Under the pieces are notes generated by a model that was given only the letters and a program-made list of their open reading frames with translations, ran no database searches and had not been told where the DNA came from. DNA of 35,670 bases, from NCBI GenBank assembly GCA_021806205.1, contig JAJZXX010000245.1:1-35670 (forward strand), in the 5' to 3' direction. Position numbers and translations under genes: made by a program. Position 1 is the stretch's first letter, and each line of letters starts with the position of its first letter. The DNA comes from Bacillota bacterium. GTDB lineage: Bacteria; Bacillota; Sulfobacillia; Sulfobacillales; Sulfobacillaceae. Positions 16,571 through 24,099 of this stretch are shown here, in pieces.

Positions 16571-17099
16571 CAAAGGCACATCCTTTGCTAAAGAGTGTTG
16601 GAACTTGTAATAATATTCTAGACATGGAGCGAAATTCCTTCTGCAAGAACGGCGTGGTGCCATACCGGTCCCGTTCAAATATCTAGAGTACCGATACATC
16701 AAGGGTCACTGCCGCCTAGGCCAACTTTGCTGCATTGACACTGAGCATCACCTCTACGCATCGCGCCCTGAAATGGAAGACTTCATCAATGCCCCGCCCG
16801 ACAGGGTTGAGGTGGTTCGGATAGAGGCCCTGAGTTTGGCGGGTTGCTGGCCGCCCTACCAACAGTGGTGGCCGGAGCGATGGTGGGCACAGCGGCGAGG
16901 CCATCGAGAATCGGATCCGGACCGCGGTCAAGCCCGACGCCCCGCAAGTAGCCCCGATGCCTATGCAGGGCACTACGATTAAGGTGGGTAGCATTGGGGT
17001 GCATCAAATTTTGGACTGGAGATTCCCACGTGAATTGCCGGAGGCAATAAGGCGGCGAGGGGTTCTATTCCACCTCGCCGTGTATTTAACCTGATCGCT
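16571..17099. other. Intergenic region between protease and metallothionein-like gene
   Basis: No supported gene. It includes the protease promoter region, an AT-rich stretch about 16600-16625 where no clean -35/-10 pair could be assigned. Plus-strand frames at 16770-17096 contain protein-like pieces (for example F-G-G-L-L-A-A-L-P-T-V-V-A-G) that change frame, so an old decayed gene is possible. A stem at 17053-17080 closes the next transcript. Confidence 0.4.
17053..17080 (-). terminator. Hairpin after the metallothionein-like gene
   Basis: CGGCGAGG and CCTCGCCG form a perfect 8-bp stem with a 12-nt loop, 19 nt after the stop codon at 17100. On the minus strand the following sequence is CCTTATTG, a weak T-tract. 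Confidence 0.5.
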
Positions 17100-17216
17100 T
17101 TAGGACCGACATCCACACTCATTACACCGGCAATCTTTGGCGCAGCCACACGTATCGGCGCAGTACCCAGGAGAACAACTCCCACAACAACACTGACCGA
17201 CGATGGAGTCTTGCAT
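17100..17216 (-). CDS. Cysteine-rich metallothionein-like peptide
   Basis: A 38-residue peptide with 11 cysteines (Cys 9, 10, 11, 14, 19, 23, 25, 29, 31, 34, 36) and no histidine. The spacing C-C-C-x2-C, C-x-C, C-x3-C-x-C-x2-C-x-C is the hallmark of metal-thiolate cluster proteins. It has no signal peptide, so a cytoplasmic metal buffer for Cu, Zn or Cd is the likely role, sensible in metal-rich acidic water. The ATG follows a strong GGAGGG site by about 7 nt, and a stem-loop lies downstream, so it looks like a complete single-gene unit. It does not resemble the His-containing SmtA/BmtA type I know. The assignment rests on composition and spacing, not on homology. Confidence 0.75.
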   Translation of the reverse strand: MQDSIVGQCCCGSCSPGYCADTCGCAKDCRCNECGCRS

Positions 17217-17642
17217 AATCCACCCTCCTTCAGATTATCATCGCGCACTCCAGTATCTCTCATATCGATTACTTTATGCACTAAAAGAAAGTCCAAGAGA
17301 CATCGCTGGACCGGGCGCCCCCCGGGGGATATTCCTGTGGTTAAAACCCCAACGGGTTGTCGTGTCGCACGATCCCAAGCCTGTGCAATCCTTTCATATC
17401 TCCCCGCCGTGCAAGATAGCTAGGCTTTTTGAAAAGGTCTTGCCGTTCCTGGAAATTCTTCCCCAAAAGCCAGCTGACCGCGGAGCTAATTCGAAACGTT
17501 ATCTCCTCTTGGGCACCACATCCAAATGTGAGTCATCAAAGGCGATAGAAGCGACAGGTTCTAAGTGGAGCAGGTACACTGGATGACGCCAAGCTAACCG
17601 CCGCATAAAATACATACCGCACAAGTTGCAGATAGAAAACGC
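17217..17642. other. Intergenic region between metallothionein-like gene and GH31 gene
   Basis: About 425 bases with no supported gene; the plus-strand frames here have no recognisable motif. The leader and promoter of the metallothionein-like gene must lie in 17217-17300. An AT-rich stretch around 17250-17290 is a candidate, but no standard box pair with 16-18 nt spacing was found. The GC-rich palindrome GCGCCCCCCGGGGG is at 17318-17331. Confidence 0.4.
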
Positions 17643-19994
17643 CTACCCGAGTGGCGCCATGCGTCGAATGGTGATGGCTAAAGGGTTTACTCCACTCCAA
17701 TGGCAGGACACACCGCCACCCGTAAAGACGTGTTGGGACGTTACGTGCCCCATGTGACCAGCCCGGCACAAAACAGGAGCATGGTCAGTGGATTCCACTT
17801 GCGGGGCCACAGACGCAGACCATGGCTCGCTCGACGTCCGTTCGACATGAAGCATCCCGCCAGGGAGATGAAACTCGGCATTGGGGGTAAGATCTCCCGC
17901 CACCACGATGGTCAGATATTTTAGGGGATCGGGCGCATCCCGATCCCCACCCCAGGTCACTTCGTAACCCGGGGTGACGAAGTCCGGGCTAGGCGTGCCG
18001 TCCAAGAGGGGAAGCACTGCGCCATCTCGAATAAAGAGGGGTAATCGATCTAAAGGAGTGTCAATAGTGGCACGGGTCTCGAAGCACCTTCCGCTCCACC
18101 AGTCCCACCAGATCCCGGGAGGGAACACGATCGGCTGACGCTTGACCCCTGGCTTAATGACCGGGGCCACCATGAGGTTATCTCCCAGTACAAACTGGGT
18201 ATTCAGCGCCTCAAAACCGTGGTCGGGATATTGCAGGAAGAACGGGCGGACAAGAGGAAGCCCGGTGGAATGCGCCTCGATTGAAAGGGAATAGAGATAG
18301 GGAAACAAGAGGGCATGCAGGCGTGCATAGCGGGTAAAGATGAAAAGCGTCTCGTCGTCCCGATCCCAAGTCCAGTTTCGCGGGCGAGCCGTACCGTGGT
18401 GGGTGCGCATAATCGGCAATAGGGCGGCCAATTCGGTCCAGCGAATATATAGCTCCTTCGTAGAGGGGCGCGTGAGGCCAAACGTCATATATCCGGCGAT
18501 ATCCGTCCCCCACAGCGCGTGGCCCGACAGTCCCGCGGACAGGGCCTGGGGAACCACCGTGGCTAGGCCGTCGGCCGCGTCCCAATCGGTGTCAGAATCA
18601 CCGCCCCACATAACCGGTGCAACACTCGATGACCGCAAGCCCGCCGAGCGCACGAAAAATGTATAATCCCCGTGGATTCGAACCGCATCCCAAAACCCGC
18701 GATGCACCGTCTGCCATAAAACCGGGTATCTGTTATGCGTTTCCCACCCGGTTGAGCCATCGGCTAGCATGCTGTCATAGGGAAGATATTCGCCAAAGTC
18801 GGCCATCCATCCATCAAAGCCCAATCTCTCCAGCGGCTTCAGCCAGCGCTCTTTAATCCACGCCCGGGTGTCGGGTTGGGTTAGATCCGGCTCCCCATGG
18901 TGATGGCCTAAAATGACGATATCGACGGGTTCGCCGGTACGGTTATGGACCAAGTGGCCGCCCCTCAGAGCTTCATCATACAGGGGTGTGCCATGGGCAA
19001 TTTCCGGGCAGAAATAGCCCAAAAGCTTAAACCCCTGACCGTGAAGCGTCTCAGCCAAAGACGCCAGATCGGGATACAAAGTGGTGTCCACCCGGTGGCT
19101 TAATGGGCGCATCCAAAACCTCTGGTCGTCCTCGCATGAGCCCATCCAATCTTCCACCCAAATAACCGCAGTCGGAATGCCCAGAGCGCGTACCTTTTGC
19201 GCCACGGCCTGAACCTGGTCTTGGCCCTGCACGGCATCCATCCAAGGAAAAAGCACCCAGGGCGGCACCAATGGGGGACCCTCTAATATTTTAGTGCGCC
19301 GCGCGATCACCTCTTTAAGAGTGGTTCCAAAGGCTAGATGCACCGAAAGCTCCCGAGACCAGATTCGCATCATCCGCCGGGCGCCTTTAACGCGCCAGTC
19401 AATTCGCTCTGTATTATCCACCCAGCCCCCATATCCCAGTGAACTAAGCCAGGTCGGGATAGGGGCATAGGTGGTGTGAAACCCCTTGGGAATGGGAACC
19501 CGTCCCGTCCAGCGCAGCCAGCGGGACAGGAATCCGAGACCCACCGGTCCCTCTTCCGCCCAGGTGCTCCAATTTCCAGAGGGCCGGTGCGGTCCGTTCC
19601 CATATTCGCCAAACCCAAAAAGATATTCGTCCATCGAAGACCACCACGAAAAACCCACCCGATTCGCCGTAGGAGAACGCGCTGTCATGTCGATGTCGAT
19701 CGTTCCGAGCGCATTAAGCTTGACGGTCACCGATGCTAACGGCTGTTGGTGCTGATCCAGCAGATGAATCGTGCCAGTCTGGAGCTCTACGGCAGACTCG
19801 ACGCGCCAGCGGATCACCCCATGTTCAACAAAGTGGTCCCAAGCGATAAAACGATGGGGGCTCACGTGTTTGACGTGCTGAATAATCCAGTCTTGGGGAT
19901 TAATATGCATAATAGGTCGGTCATCCCGCCAGATAACAATCCGGCCGTCCCGGCCGATATCGATACGGGGTGTTCCAGAACTCTGTTGTTCCAT
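17643..19994 (-). CDS. GH31 family alpha-glycosidase, YihQ (sulfoquinovosidase)-like
   Basis: A 783-residue retaining glycoside hydrolase of family 31: N-terminal beta-sandwich (about 1-235), TIM barrel (about 240-570), then C-terminal beta domains. The catalytic nucleophile is Asp399 in G-W-M-A-D-F-G-E-Y-L-P. The acid/base is Asp466 in W-G-G-D-S-D-T-D-W. The motif M-A-D-F-G-E-Y-L-P and the 67-residue spacing between the two Asp match E. coli YihQ, which releases sulfoquinovose from plant and algal sulfolipid. Tyr502 and Arg292 align with YihQ substrate residues, but the YihQ Gln of Q-D-W is Glu281 and the R-x-x-W motif is not clean, so substrate may be a different alpha-glycoside. No signal peptide is seen. 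It lies 38 nt behind a GT4 glycosyltransferase gene. Confidence 0.85.
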   Translation of the reverse strand: MEQQSSGTPRIDIGRDGRIVIWRDDRPIMHINPQDWIIQHVKHVSPHRFIAWDHFVEHGVIRWRVESAVELQTGTIHLLDQHQQPLASVTVKLNALGTIDIDMTARSPTANRVGFSWWSSMDEYLFGFGEYGNGPHRPSGNWSTWAEEGPVGLGFLSRWLRWTGRVPIPKGFHTTYAPIPTWLSSLGYGGWVDNTERIDWRVKGARRMMRIWSRELSVHLAFGTTLKEVIARRTKILEGPPLVPPWVLFPWMDAVQGQDQVQAVAQKVRALGIPTAVIWVEDWMGSCEDDQRFWMRPLSHRVDTTLYPDLASLAETLHGQGFKLLGYFCPEIAHGTPLYDEALRGGHLVHNRTGEPVDIVILGHHHGEPDLTQPDTRAWIKERWLKPLERLGFDGWMADFGEYLPYDSMLADGSTGWETHNRYPVLWQTVHRGFWDAVRIHGDYTFFVRSAGLRSSSVAPVMWGGDSDTDWDAADGLATVVPQALSAGLSGHALWGTDIAGYMTFGLTRPSTKELYIRWTELAALLPIMRTHHGTARPRNWTWDRDDETLFIFTRYARLHALLFPYLYSLSIEAHSTGLPLVRPFFLQYPDHGFEALNTQFVLGDNLMVAPVIKPGVKRQPIVFPPGIWWDWWSGRCFETRATIDTPLDRLPLFIRDGAVLPLLDGTPSPDFVTPGYEVTWGGDRDAPDPLKYLTIVVAGDLTPNAEFHLPGGMLHVERTSSEPWSASVAPQVESTDHAPVLCRAGHMGHVTSQHVFTGGGVSCHWSGVNPLAITIRRMAPLG

Positions 19995-20032
19995 GCGACC
20001 ACCATACCACGACCATCAAACACTCCACTAGA

Positions 20033-21142
20033 TTAGCCGGATAAAATCGCTTCATAAGCCGATAAAATTTTTGACGCGACCCGTTGTTGGGTAAACTCCG
20101 ACTGAATGCGTTCCAAGCCTAATTGCGCGAGAAGCCTCGCCTCGTCAGGTGATTCTGAAATCTTAAGCAGTGCCTCGCCTAACCCCCGAATATCCCCTTC
20201 TTTAACAAGCACCCCCGCCGGGCCGACCACCGCAGCAATAGCGCCGCTGTCGTATGCCACCACCGGAAGCTTAACCGCCATGGCCTCAATGAGAACTCGG
20301 CCAAATTGTTCTTTCCATCGGGCGGTGGCTTTGGACGGAACGACCAGCACATCGAGGCTGTTCATAAGCTTGGCCATGTCCAGCGTACCTAACCAGGGTA
20401 ACCACGTCACTTGTGCGTCATAAGCGGCTAGCCGAGAGGACAGAGAAGCTTTTAGCGGTCCGGACCCAGCAATCACCCAGTGCCAGTCCCGATTGTGACT
20501 CAGCCTGGGCAATAGCGCATCCGTCAGGTCCAAAACCCCTTTTTCCGGGACCAGGCGCCCAATGAAACCTACTGCAAAGCGGTCTTGTGTGTGAAACTCG
20601 GACCGCCATTCTGGCCGGGGATTGGGGAAAAATATCTCGGAATCCACCCCTAAAGGAACAATAAAGACAGGCTTTTTAAATCCTTGGCGGCGCACCACAG
20701 CTTCAATTTCCGGCGTGCCCGCAAGGGCCGCCACGGCGTGTTGGAACACGTAAGCTTGCATCCTCGAGAAGGGCAATGGGTAATGTTTATAGATATTCTG
20801 CCAGGTTTGAAAAATATATGGAATGTTGTGACGATGCGCCAGGTGCGCGGCTTGATACGTGACCGTGCTGTAATGCTCTTCGTCCACGTGGATCAGGTCG
20901 GGTTTCACACTCTGGACTACTGGGTCCAGACCGGTATACCAATGAAAATGATTGCGATTGGACAGCCGTTGTGGTAAACGGATTAATCGATAGAAAGAGT
21001 CGTCGGGCGCCGATTCAAATTGCCACGGGCCCCAGGCATTGCCCGTCACCACGGTCACCGTGACACCTAGACGCGCTAACCAAGCGATTTTCTTCCGATA
21101 CGATGCCGTTACCGAAGCCTTAGAAATCCATAGAACCCGCAC
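20033..21142 (-). CDS. GT4-type glycosyltransferase
   Basis: A 369-residue GT-B fold glycosyltransferase that would transfer sugar from an activated donor to a lipid or glycan at the inner membrane face. The N-terminal acceptor domain begins V-L-W-I-S-K-A. The C-terminal donor domain has G-F-I-G-R-L-V-P-E-K-G (about 195) and the GT4 E-x7-E motif in K-E-Q-F-G-R-V-L-I-E-A-M. The V-D-E-E-H-Y segment is typical of GT4 N-domains. GTG 21142 is preferred over TTG 21163 because AAAGGGG lies 7 nt before it. It is transcribed ahead of the GH31 gene, so the pair may build and trim, or import and remodel, the same glycan; this is inference. Confidence 0.88.
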   Translation of the reverse strand: MRVLWISKASVTASYRKKIAWLARLGVTVTVVTGNAWGPWQFESAPDDSFYRLIRLPQRLSNRNHFHWYTGLDPVVQSVKPDLIHVDEEHYSTVTYQAAHLAHRHNIPYIFQTWQNIYKHYPLPFSRMQAYVFQHAVAALAGTPEIEAVVRRQGFKKPVFIVPLGVDSEIFFPNPRPEWRSEFHTQDRFAVGFIGRLVPEKGVLDLTDALLPRLSHNRDWHWVIAGSGPLKASLSSRLAAYDAQVTWLPWLGTLDMAKLMNSLDVLVVPSKATARWKEQFGRVLIEAMAVKLPVVAYDSGAIAAVVGPAGVLVKEGDIRGLGEALLKISESPDEARLLAQLGLERIQSEFTQQRVASKILSAYEAILSG

Positions 21143-21222
21143 GCTGCGTCCCCTTTGCCACAACTGTACCGGATTTCAAAGTCCGTCGCAACGGAGGGGG
21201 TGGTGCACCATGGATTGTCACA

Positions 21223-21251
21223 ATTTGATCACATTTGCATGATAGGATAAG
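21223..21251 (+). promoter_or_regulatory. Candidate promoter of the PrsA-like gene
   Basis: Upstream of the lipoprotein gene there are overlapping box pairs, for example TTGTCA (21217-21222)-N17-CATGAT and TTGATC-N17-TAAGAG. Both are weak, and which one is used is not decided by the sequence. Confidence 0.3.
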
Positions 21252-21290
21252 AGGATGTACTGAACTTGACTACATGAGGAGGACCGAGCC

Positions 21291-22235
21291 ATGAAGAGAG
21301 CGACAGTGGGCCTGGCATTGGGTGGCCTAACCATGACCATGGGATTGGCTGCATGCGGTACGACCACCAATACTTCGACTAAAGCCGCCGCACTGGCCAC
21401 CATTAATAATAAGCCGATAACCCAGGCCGAGATGACTAACTTTGTCGCGGGTACGGAGTTCATGCAAGGCACTAAGTTTCCCACAACCACCAAAGAGAAA
21501 GCGCTAGAACTCAAAGCGGTGGTCGCCCAGCAAGCAGTCAATCAGTGGGTGATGAAAAAGCACCTGATCACCACCAGTGCTGCTAAAAAGCAGGCACTCG
21601 GTATTGTGAGTACAATTACCAAGCAGGTAGGCAGTGCCAGCAAGCTCACAAGTCTCCTCAAGACCGATAAGTTAACCACCAGCACTTTTGAAAACTATCT
21701 TACCAATCAAGTCATCGCCGAAACCGGGTACAAACAGGTTACTAAAAGCGTCAAGGCCCCGACAACGGCCCAGGAAAAGGCGTATTACCAAAAGAACAAG
21801 ACGCAGTTTCAAGGACCGCCTAAGGATGAAGTTAGCGACATCTTAGTAAAATCTAAATCGCTGGCCAGTTCCATTTTGAAAAAAGCGAAGGCAGGAACCT
21901 CGTTTCCGGCCTTGGCCAAGCAGTACTCCATTGCATCGAACGGAAGCAAAGGCGGCTCACTCGGCTATCTCGATGTGAGTGGCACGTCGATGAGTCAAGG
22001 CATGTATAGTGCCGTTGCGTCTTTGAAGAAAGGACAGTTCGCCACCTATCACGGCACCAAGGGCTACCACGTAATTTGGATTCAGAATACCAAGTCGCCG
22101 ACCGTACAACCGTTCACCACAGTGAAATCCCAAGTGGCGACCGATTTGACGCAGACCAAAGACAGTACGGTGTACCAGTCTTTTGTGGCGCAGTTAGAAA
22201 AGAAGGATACGATTCACTATCACAAGACCTCGTAA
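21291..22235 (+). CDS. PrsA-like lipoprotein, peptidyl-prolyl cis-trans isomerase (PpiC/SurA type)
   Basis: A 314-residue exported foldase. The N-terminus is a lipoprotein signal with lipobox G-L-A-A-C, acylated Cys22, followed by a Thr-rich linker. A SurA-like helical N-domain (about 35-165) precedes a parvulin domain (about 178-275), with D-E-V-S-D-I-L-V and the signature Y-S-x-A-S-N-G-S-K-G-G-S-L-G-Y-L. It would assist folding of secreted proteins on the outer membrane face; the S53 protease encoded nearby is a possible client (inference). The ribosome site GAGGAGGA lies 7 nt upstream. The protein is unusually rich in Lys, Thr and Ser compared with its neighbours. A long inverted repeat follows the stop (22251-22305). 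Confidence 0.9.
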   Translation: MKRATVGLALGGLTMTMGLAACGTTTNTSTKAAALATINNKPITQAEMTNFVAGTEFMQGTKFPTTTKEKALELKAVVAQQAVNQWVMKKHLITTSAAKKQALGIVSTITKQVGSASKLTSLLKTDKLTTSTFENYLTNQVIAETGYKQVTKSVKAPTTAQEKAYYQKNKTQFQGPPKDEVSDILVKSKSLASSILKKAKAGTSFPALAKQYSIASNGSKGGSLGYLDVSGTSMSQGMYSAVASLKKGQFATYHGTKGYHVIWIQNTKSPTVQPFTTVKSQVATDLTQTKDSTVYQSFVAQLEKKDTIHYHKTS

Positions 22236-22250
22236 CCACGGTCAAAATAC

Positions 22251-22305
22251 TGCCGATGGGTACACTAGAACTAGTCGTCCAAAAAGAGGTGTACGCCCAT
22301 CGGCA
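22251..22305 (+). repeat. Long inverted repeat between the PrsA-like gene and the nucleoside hydrolase
   Basis: TGCCGATGGGTACAC (22251-22265) is complementary to GTGTACGCCCATCGGCA (22289-22305), a 15-bp stem with a 2-nt bulge and a 23-nt loop. It lies 16 nt after the lipoprotein stop. There is no T-run after it. The ribosome-site-like AGAGG at 22285-22289 sits at the base of the 3' arm, so the stem could both stabilise the upstream mRNA and mask translation of the next gene. Confidence 0.7.
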
Positions 22306-22331
22306 CTCATCAACCGAAACTTTGGCTGGAT

Positions 22332-23228
22332 ATGGACCCGGGCATCGATGACGCCTGGGCTTTAGTGGTGGCAGCCTCTCGGGCGCACCTACAGGGCGTC
22401 TCAGCGGTGGCAGGCAACGTGTCGCTGGCCCACACCTATAGCAATGCTCAGGAAATACTTCGGGTGTTAGACCACCCCGAGGTGTCGGTATGGCCAGGAG
22501 CCGCCAATCCGACTTTGGGCCCATTAATCACGGCCGAAGCTTTTCACGGCCGCTCGGGTACGGGGTCCTGGCAAGGGTCTTCCGTCCCGTTCGACCCGGG
22601 TGCGGAGCGGGTATGGACCCATTGGGCTCAAAGCCCCCAATCACTTGCAAAAACGCACTTGGTGGCCACGGGGCCGCTCACTAACCTGGCCGTGAGCCTT
22701 TTGGCGTTTCCGAGACTTCAAAACGCTTGGCAGTCGGTGACCTGCATGTGTGGCGCGCTACCGGGCACCCAGGTCGATAAATCCCAGGAGTTTAACATTT
22801 ATGTGGATCCCCATGCCGCAGACGTCGTGTTTCACTGGATGGATCGACTCCAAATCCTAGGCATTAACGTAGCCCATCGCGCCACTATTCCGTTAAGCGA
22901 CTTGCCCCGGCTTCATCAATATGGGGCGGTGGGGAAGATGCTGTTTGAAATGCTGGATTTTTATAGTCAACGTTCGCGGGGAGAAGGAGGGAATCCCGAC
23001 GCTTTTCCTATCGATGATGTGTGCGCCGTGGCGGCCGCCATCCAACCCGACCTTTTTGCATGGGTGGAAATGCCCTTAGCAGTGGTACGGGAGGGACCCT
23101 TACGAGGCACAGTAGTGGTCAGTCCCCTGGATTTGAACCGGCAACCGGTGAGAGTCGCCGCCGACGTGAGTGCCAATGCTTTTCGGCAATGGGTATGGGA
23201 TAGCATGGAACCCTATCGTACCTCTTAA
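22332..23228 (+). CDS. Nucleoside hydrolase (IUNH family)
   Basis: At least 298 residues of an inosine-uridine preferring nucleoside hydrolase, which splits ribonucleosides to base plus ribose using a Ca2+ site. The N-terminal D-P-G-I-D-D-A motif holds the calcium Asp residues. Further motifs are V-A-T-G-P-L-T-N-L-A, a central C-G-A region, E-F-N-I-Y-V-D-P-H-A-A and the late D-D-V-C-A-V-A-A-A with Asp for calcium. ATG 22332 would cut off the first strand and the first Asp of D-x-D-P-G. The frame is open upstream to 22275 and reads P-K-L-W-L-D-M-D-P-G, but has no ATG, GTG or TTG there. A non-standard start (for example ATC 22299, with AGAGG 9 nt upstream) is possible. Confidence 0.85.
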   Translation: MDPGIDDAWALVVAASRAHLQGVSAVAGNVSLAHTYSNAQEILRVLDHPEVSVWPGAANPTLGPLITAEAFHGRSGTGSWQGSSVPFDPGAERVWTHWAQSPQSLAKTHLVATGPLTNLAVSLLAFPRLQNAWQSVTCMCGALPGTQVDKSQEFNIYVDPHAADVVFHWMDRLQILGINVAHRATIPLSDLPRLHQYGAVGKMLFEMLDFYSQRSRGEGGNPDAFPIDDVCAVAAAIQPDLFAWVEMPLAVVREGPLRGTVVVSPLDLNRQPVRVAADVSANAFRQWVWDSMEPYRTS

Positions 23229-23303
23229 CGGATCGCATAAGGATCTCAGCGGTGGGGCATAGTAGCCTGGCAACTACGCCAAAACTCCATGGAGGTTCTC
23301 ACG

Positions 23304-23738
23304 ATGCAAGTAAAAGACGTTATGAGCCGCGCTGTCAAAACCGTAAATTCCACGGATTCCATTCAAAAAGCGGCCAGTATCATGCACCACATCGACTGCG
23401 GCGCCGTGCCGGTCATCGACGGCTCCACAATTGTCGGGATGCTGACGGACCGTGACATCGTTATGAACGCCGTAGCTTCCGGAAAAGATCCCCACACCCC
23501 GGTCAAAGATTGTATGACCCATCACATTGTCACGGTGGAACCTCACCAGGAGGCCCAGGATGCCGCCAATCTCATGGCGGATAATCAGGTCCGCCGACTT
23601 CCCGTTGTGGAGCACGATAAGTTGGTGGGGATAGTGTCCATCGGCGATTTAGCGCGCCAAAATATTTATGTGACAGAAAGCGGTCAGGCCTTAAGCGACA
23701 TCTCTAAACCCAGCCAACACGCCAACGCGGTTCACTAA
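23304..23738 (+). CDS. CBS-domain pair protein
   Basis: A 144-residue protein consisting of two CBS domains (about 8-60 and 72-125), a Bateman module that binds adenine nucleotides such as AMP, ATP or NADH. Each repeat has V-x-D-V-M or V-K-D-C-M at the start and the G-x-x-T/S-x-x-D end (G-M-L-T-D-R-D-I and G-I-V-S-I-G-D-L). No effector domain is fused, as in the many stand-alone stress-related CBS proteins of soil and acid bacteria. GGAGG 9 nt upstream marks ATG 23304; an ATG at 23289 overlaps this site and is less likely. Confidence 0.88.
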   Translation: MQVKDVMSRAVKTVNSTDSIQKAASIMHHIDCGAVPVIDGSTIVGMLTDRDIVMNAVASGKDPHTPVKDCMTHHIVTVEPHQEAQDAANLMADNQVRRLPVVEHDKLVGIVSIGDLARQNIYVTESGQALSDISKPSQHANAVH

Positions 23739-23751
23739 TCCGAAACTTGGG

Positions 23752-23776
23752 CGGCCCGTTCTCTAGTGAGCGGGCC
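23752..23776 (+). terminator. Possible terminator after the CBS gene
   Basis: GCCCG and CGGGC arms around TTCTCTAGTGAG form a short GC-rich hairpin 15 nt after the stop, followed by GGATTTGC. The T-tract is poor. Confidence 0.4.
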
Positions 23777-24099
23777 GGATTTGCATGTGACCGGCCGCCA
23801 TTAGGTTGCCGTGGCCGGCCTTCCTGTCTCCGGTAATGGCTTTCTCGGAACCAAGCCACAGGCAGCAGGATCAGGGACAATCCCACTAAGTAACCGCCAC
23901 GCATAACGCTTCGCATAGGTCAAGCCGTAGACCTCATACCTCATCATCCCGTTTTTCCGGCCGGCCCCAAGAGAACCACGTCTCTTGGGACGGGCCCTAG
24001 GCAATGTGTGCCCTAAACGGCTCGGCCGGACAGACAATCAATCCCAGCCTTGACCACGGGACACAAAGGAGGAGAATAAAAAGGGAGGAGGGGAGAATC
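23777..24099. other. Intergenic region with inverted repeats
   Basis: No supported gene. It holds CCGGCC/GGCCGG arms around 23790-23820 and a perfect 9-bp inverted repeat CCCAAGAGA/TCTCTTGGG at 23966-23989. Minus-strand frames contain protein-like bits in two different frames (for example Y-E-V-Y-G-L-T-Y-A-K-R-Y-A) without a ribosome site. AGGAGG and GGAGGGGAG motifs just before 24100 serve the next gene. Confidence 0.4.

Noticed and set aside
16773-17096. Possible gene between the protease and the metallothionein-like gene
   Set aside because: Protein-like pieces occur in different frames with no start signal or complete domain.
23966-23989. Perfect 9-bp inverted repeat as a terminator
   Set aside because: No T-run on either strand after the stem and no gene ends there; left as an unassigned repeat.
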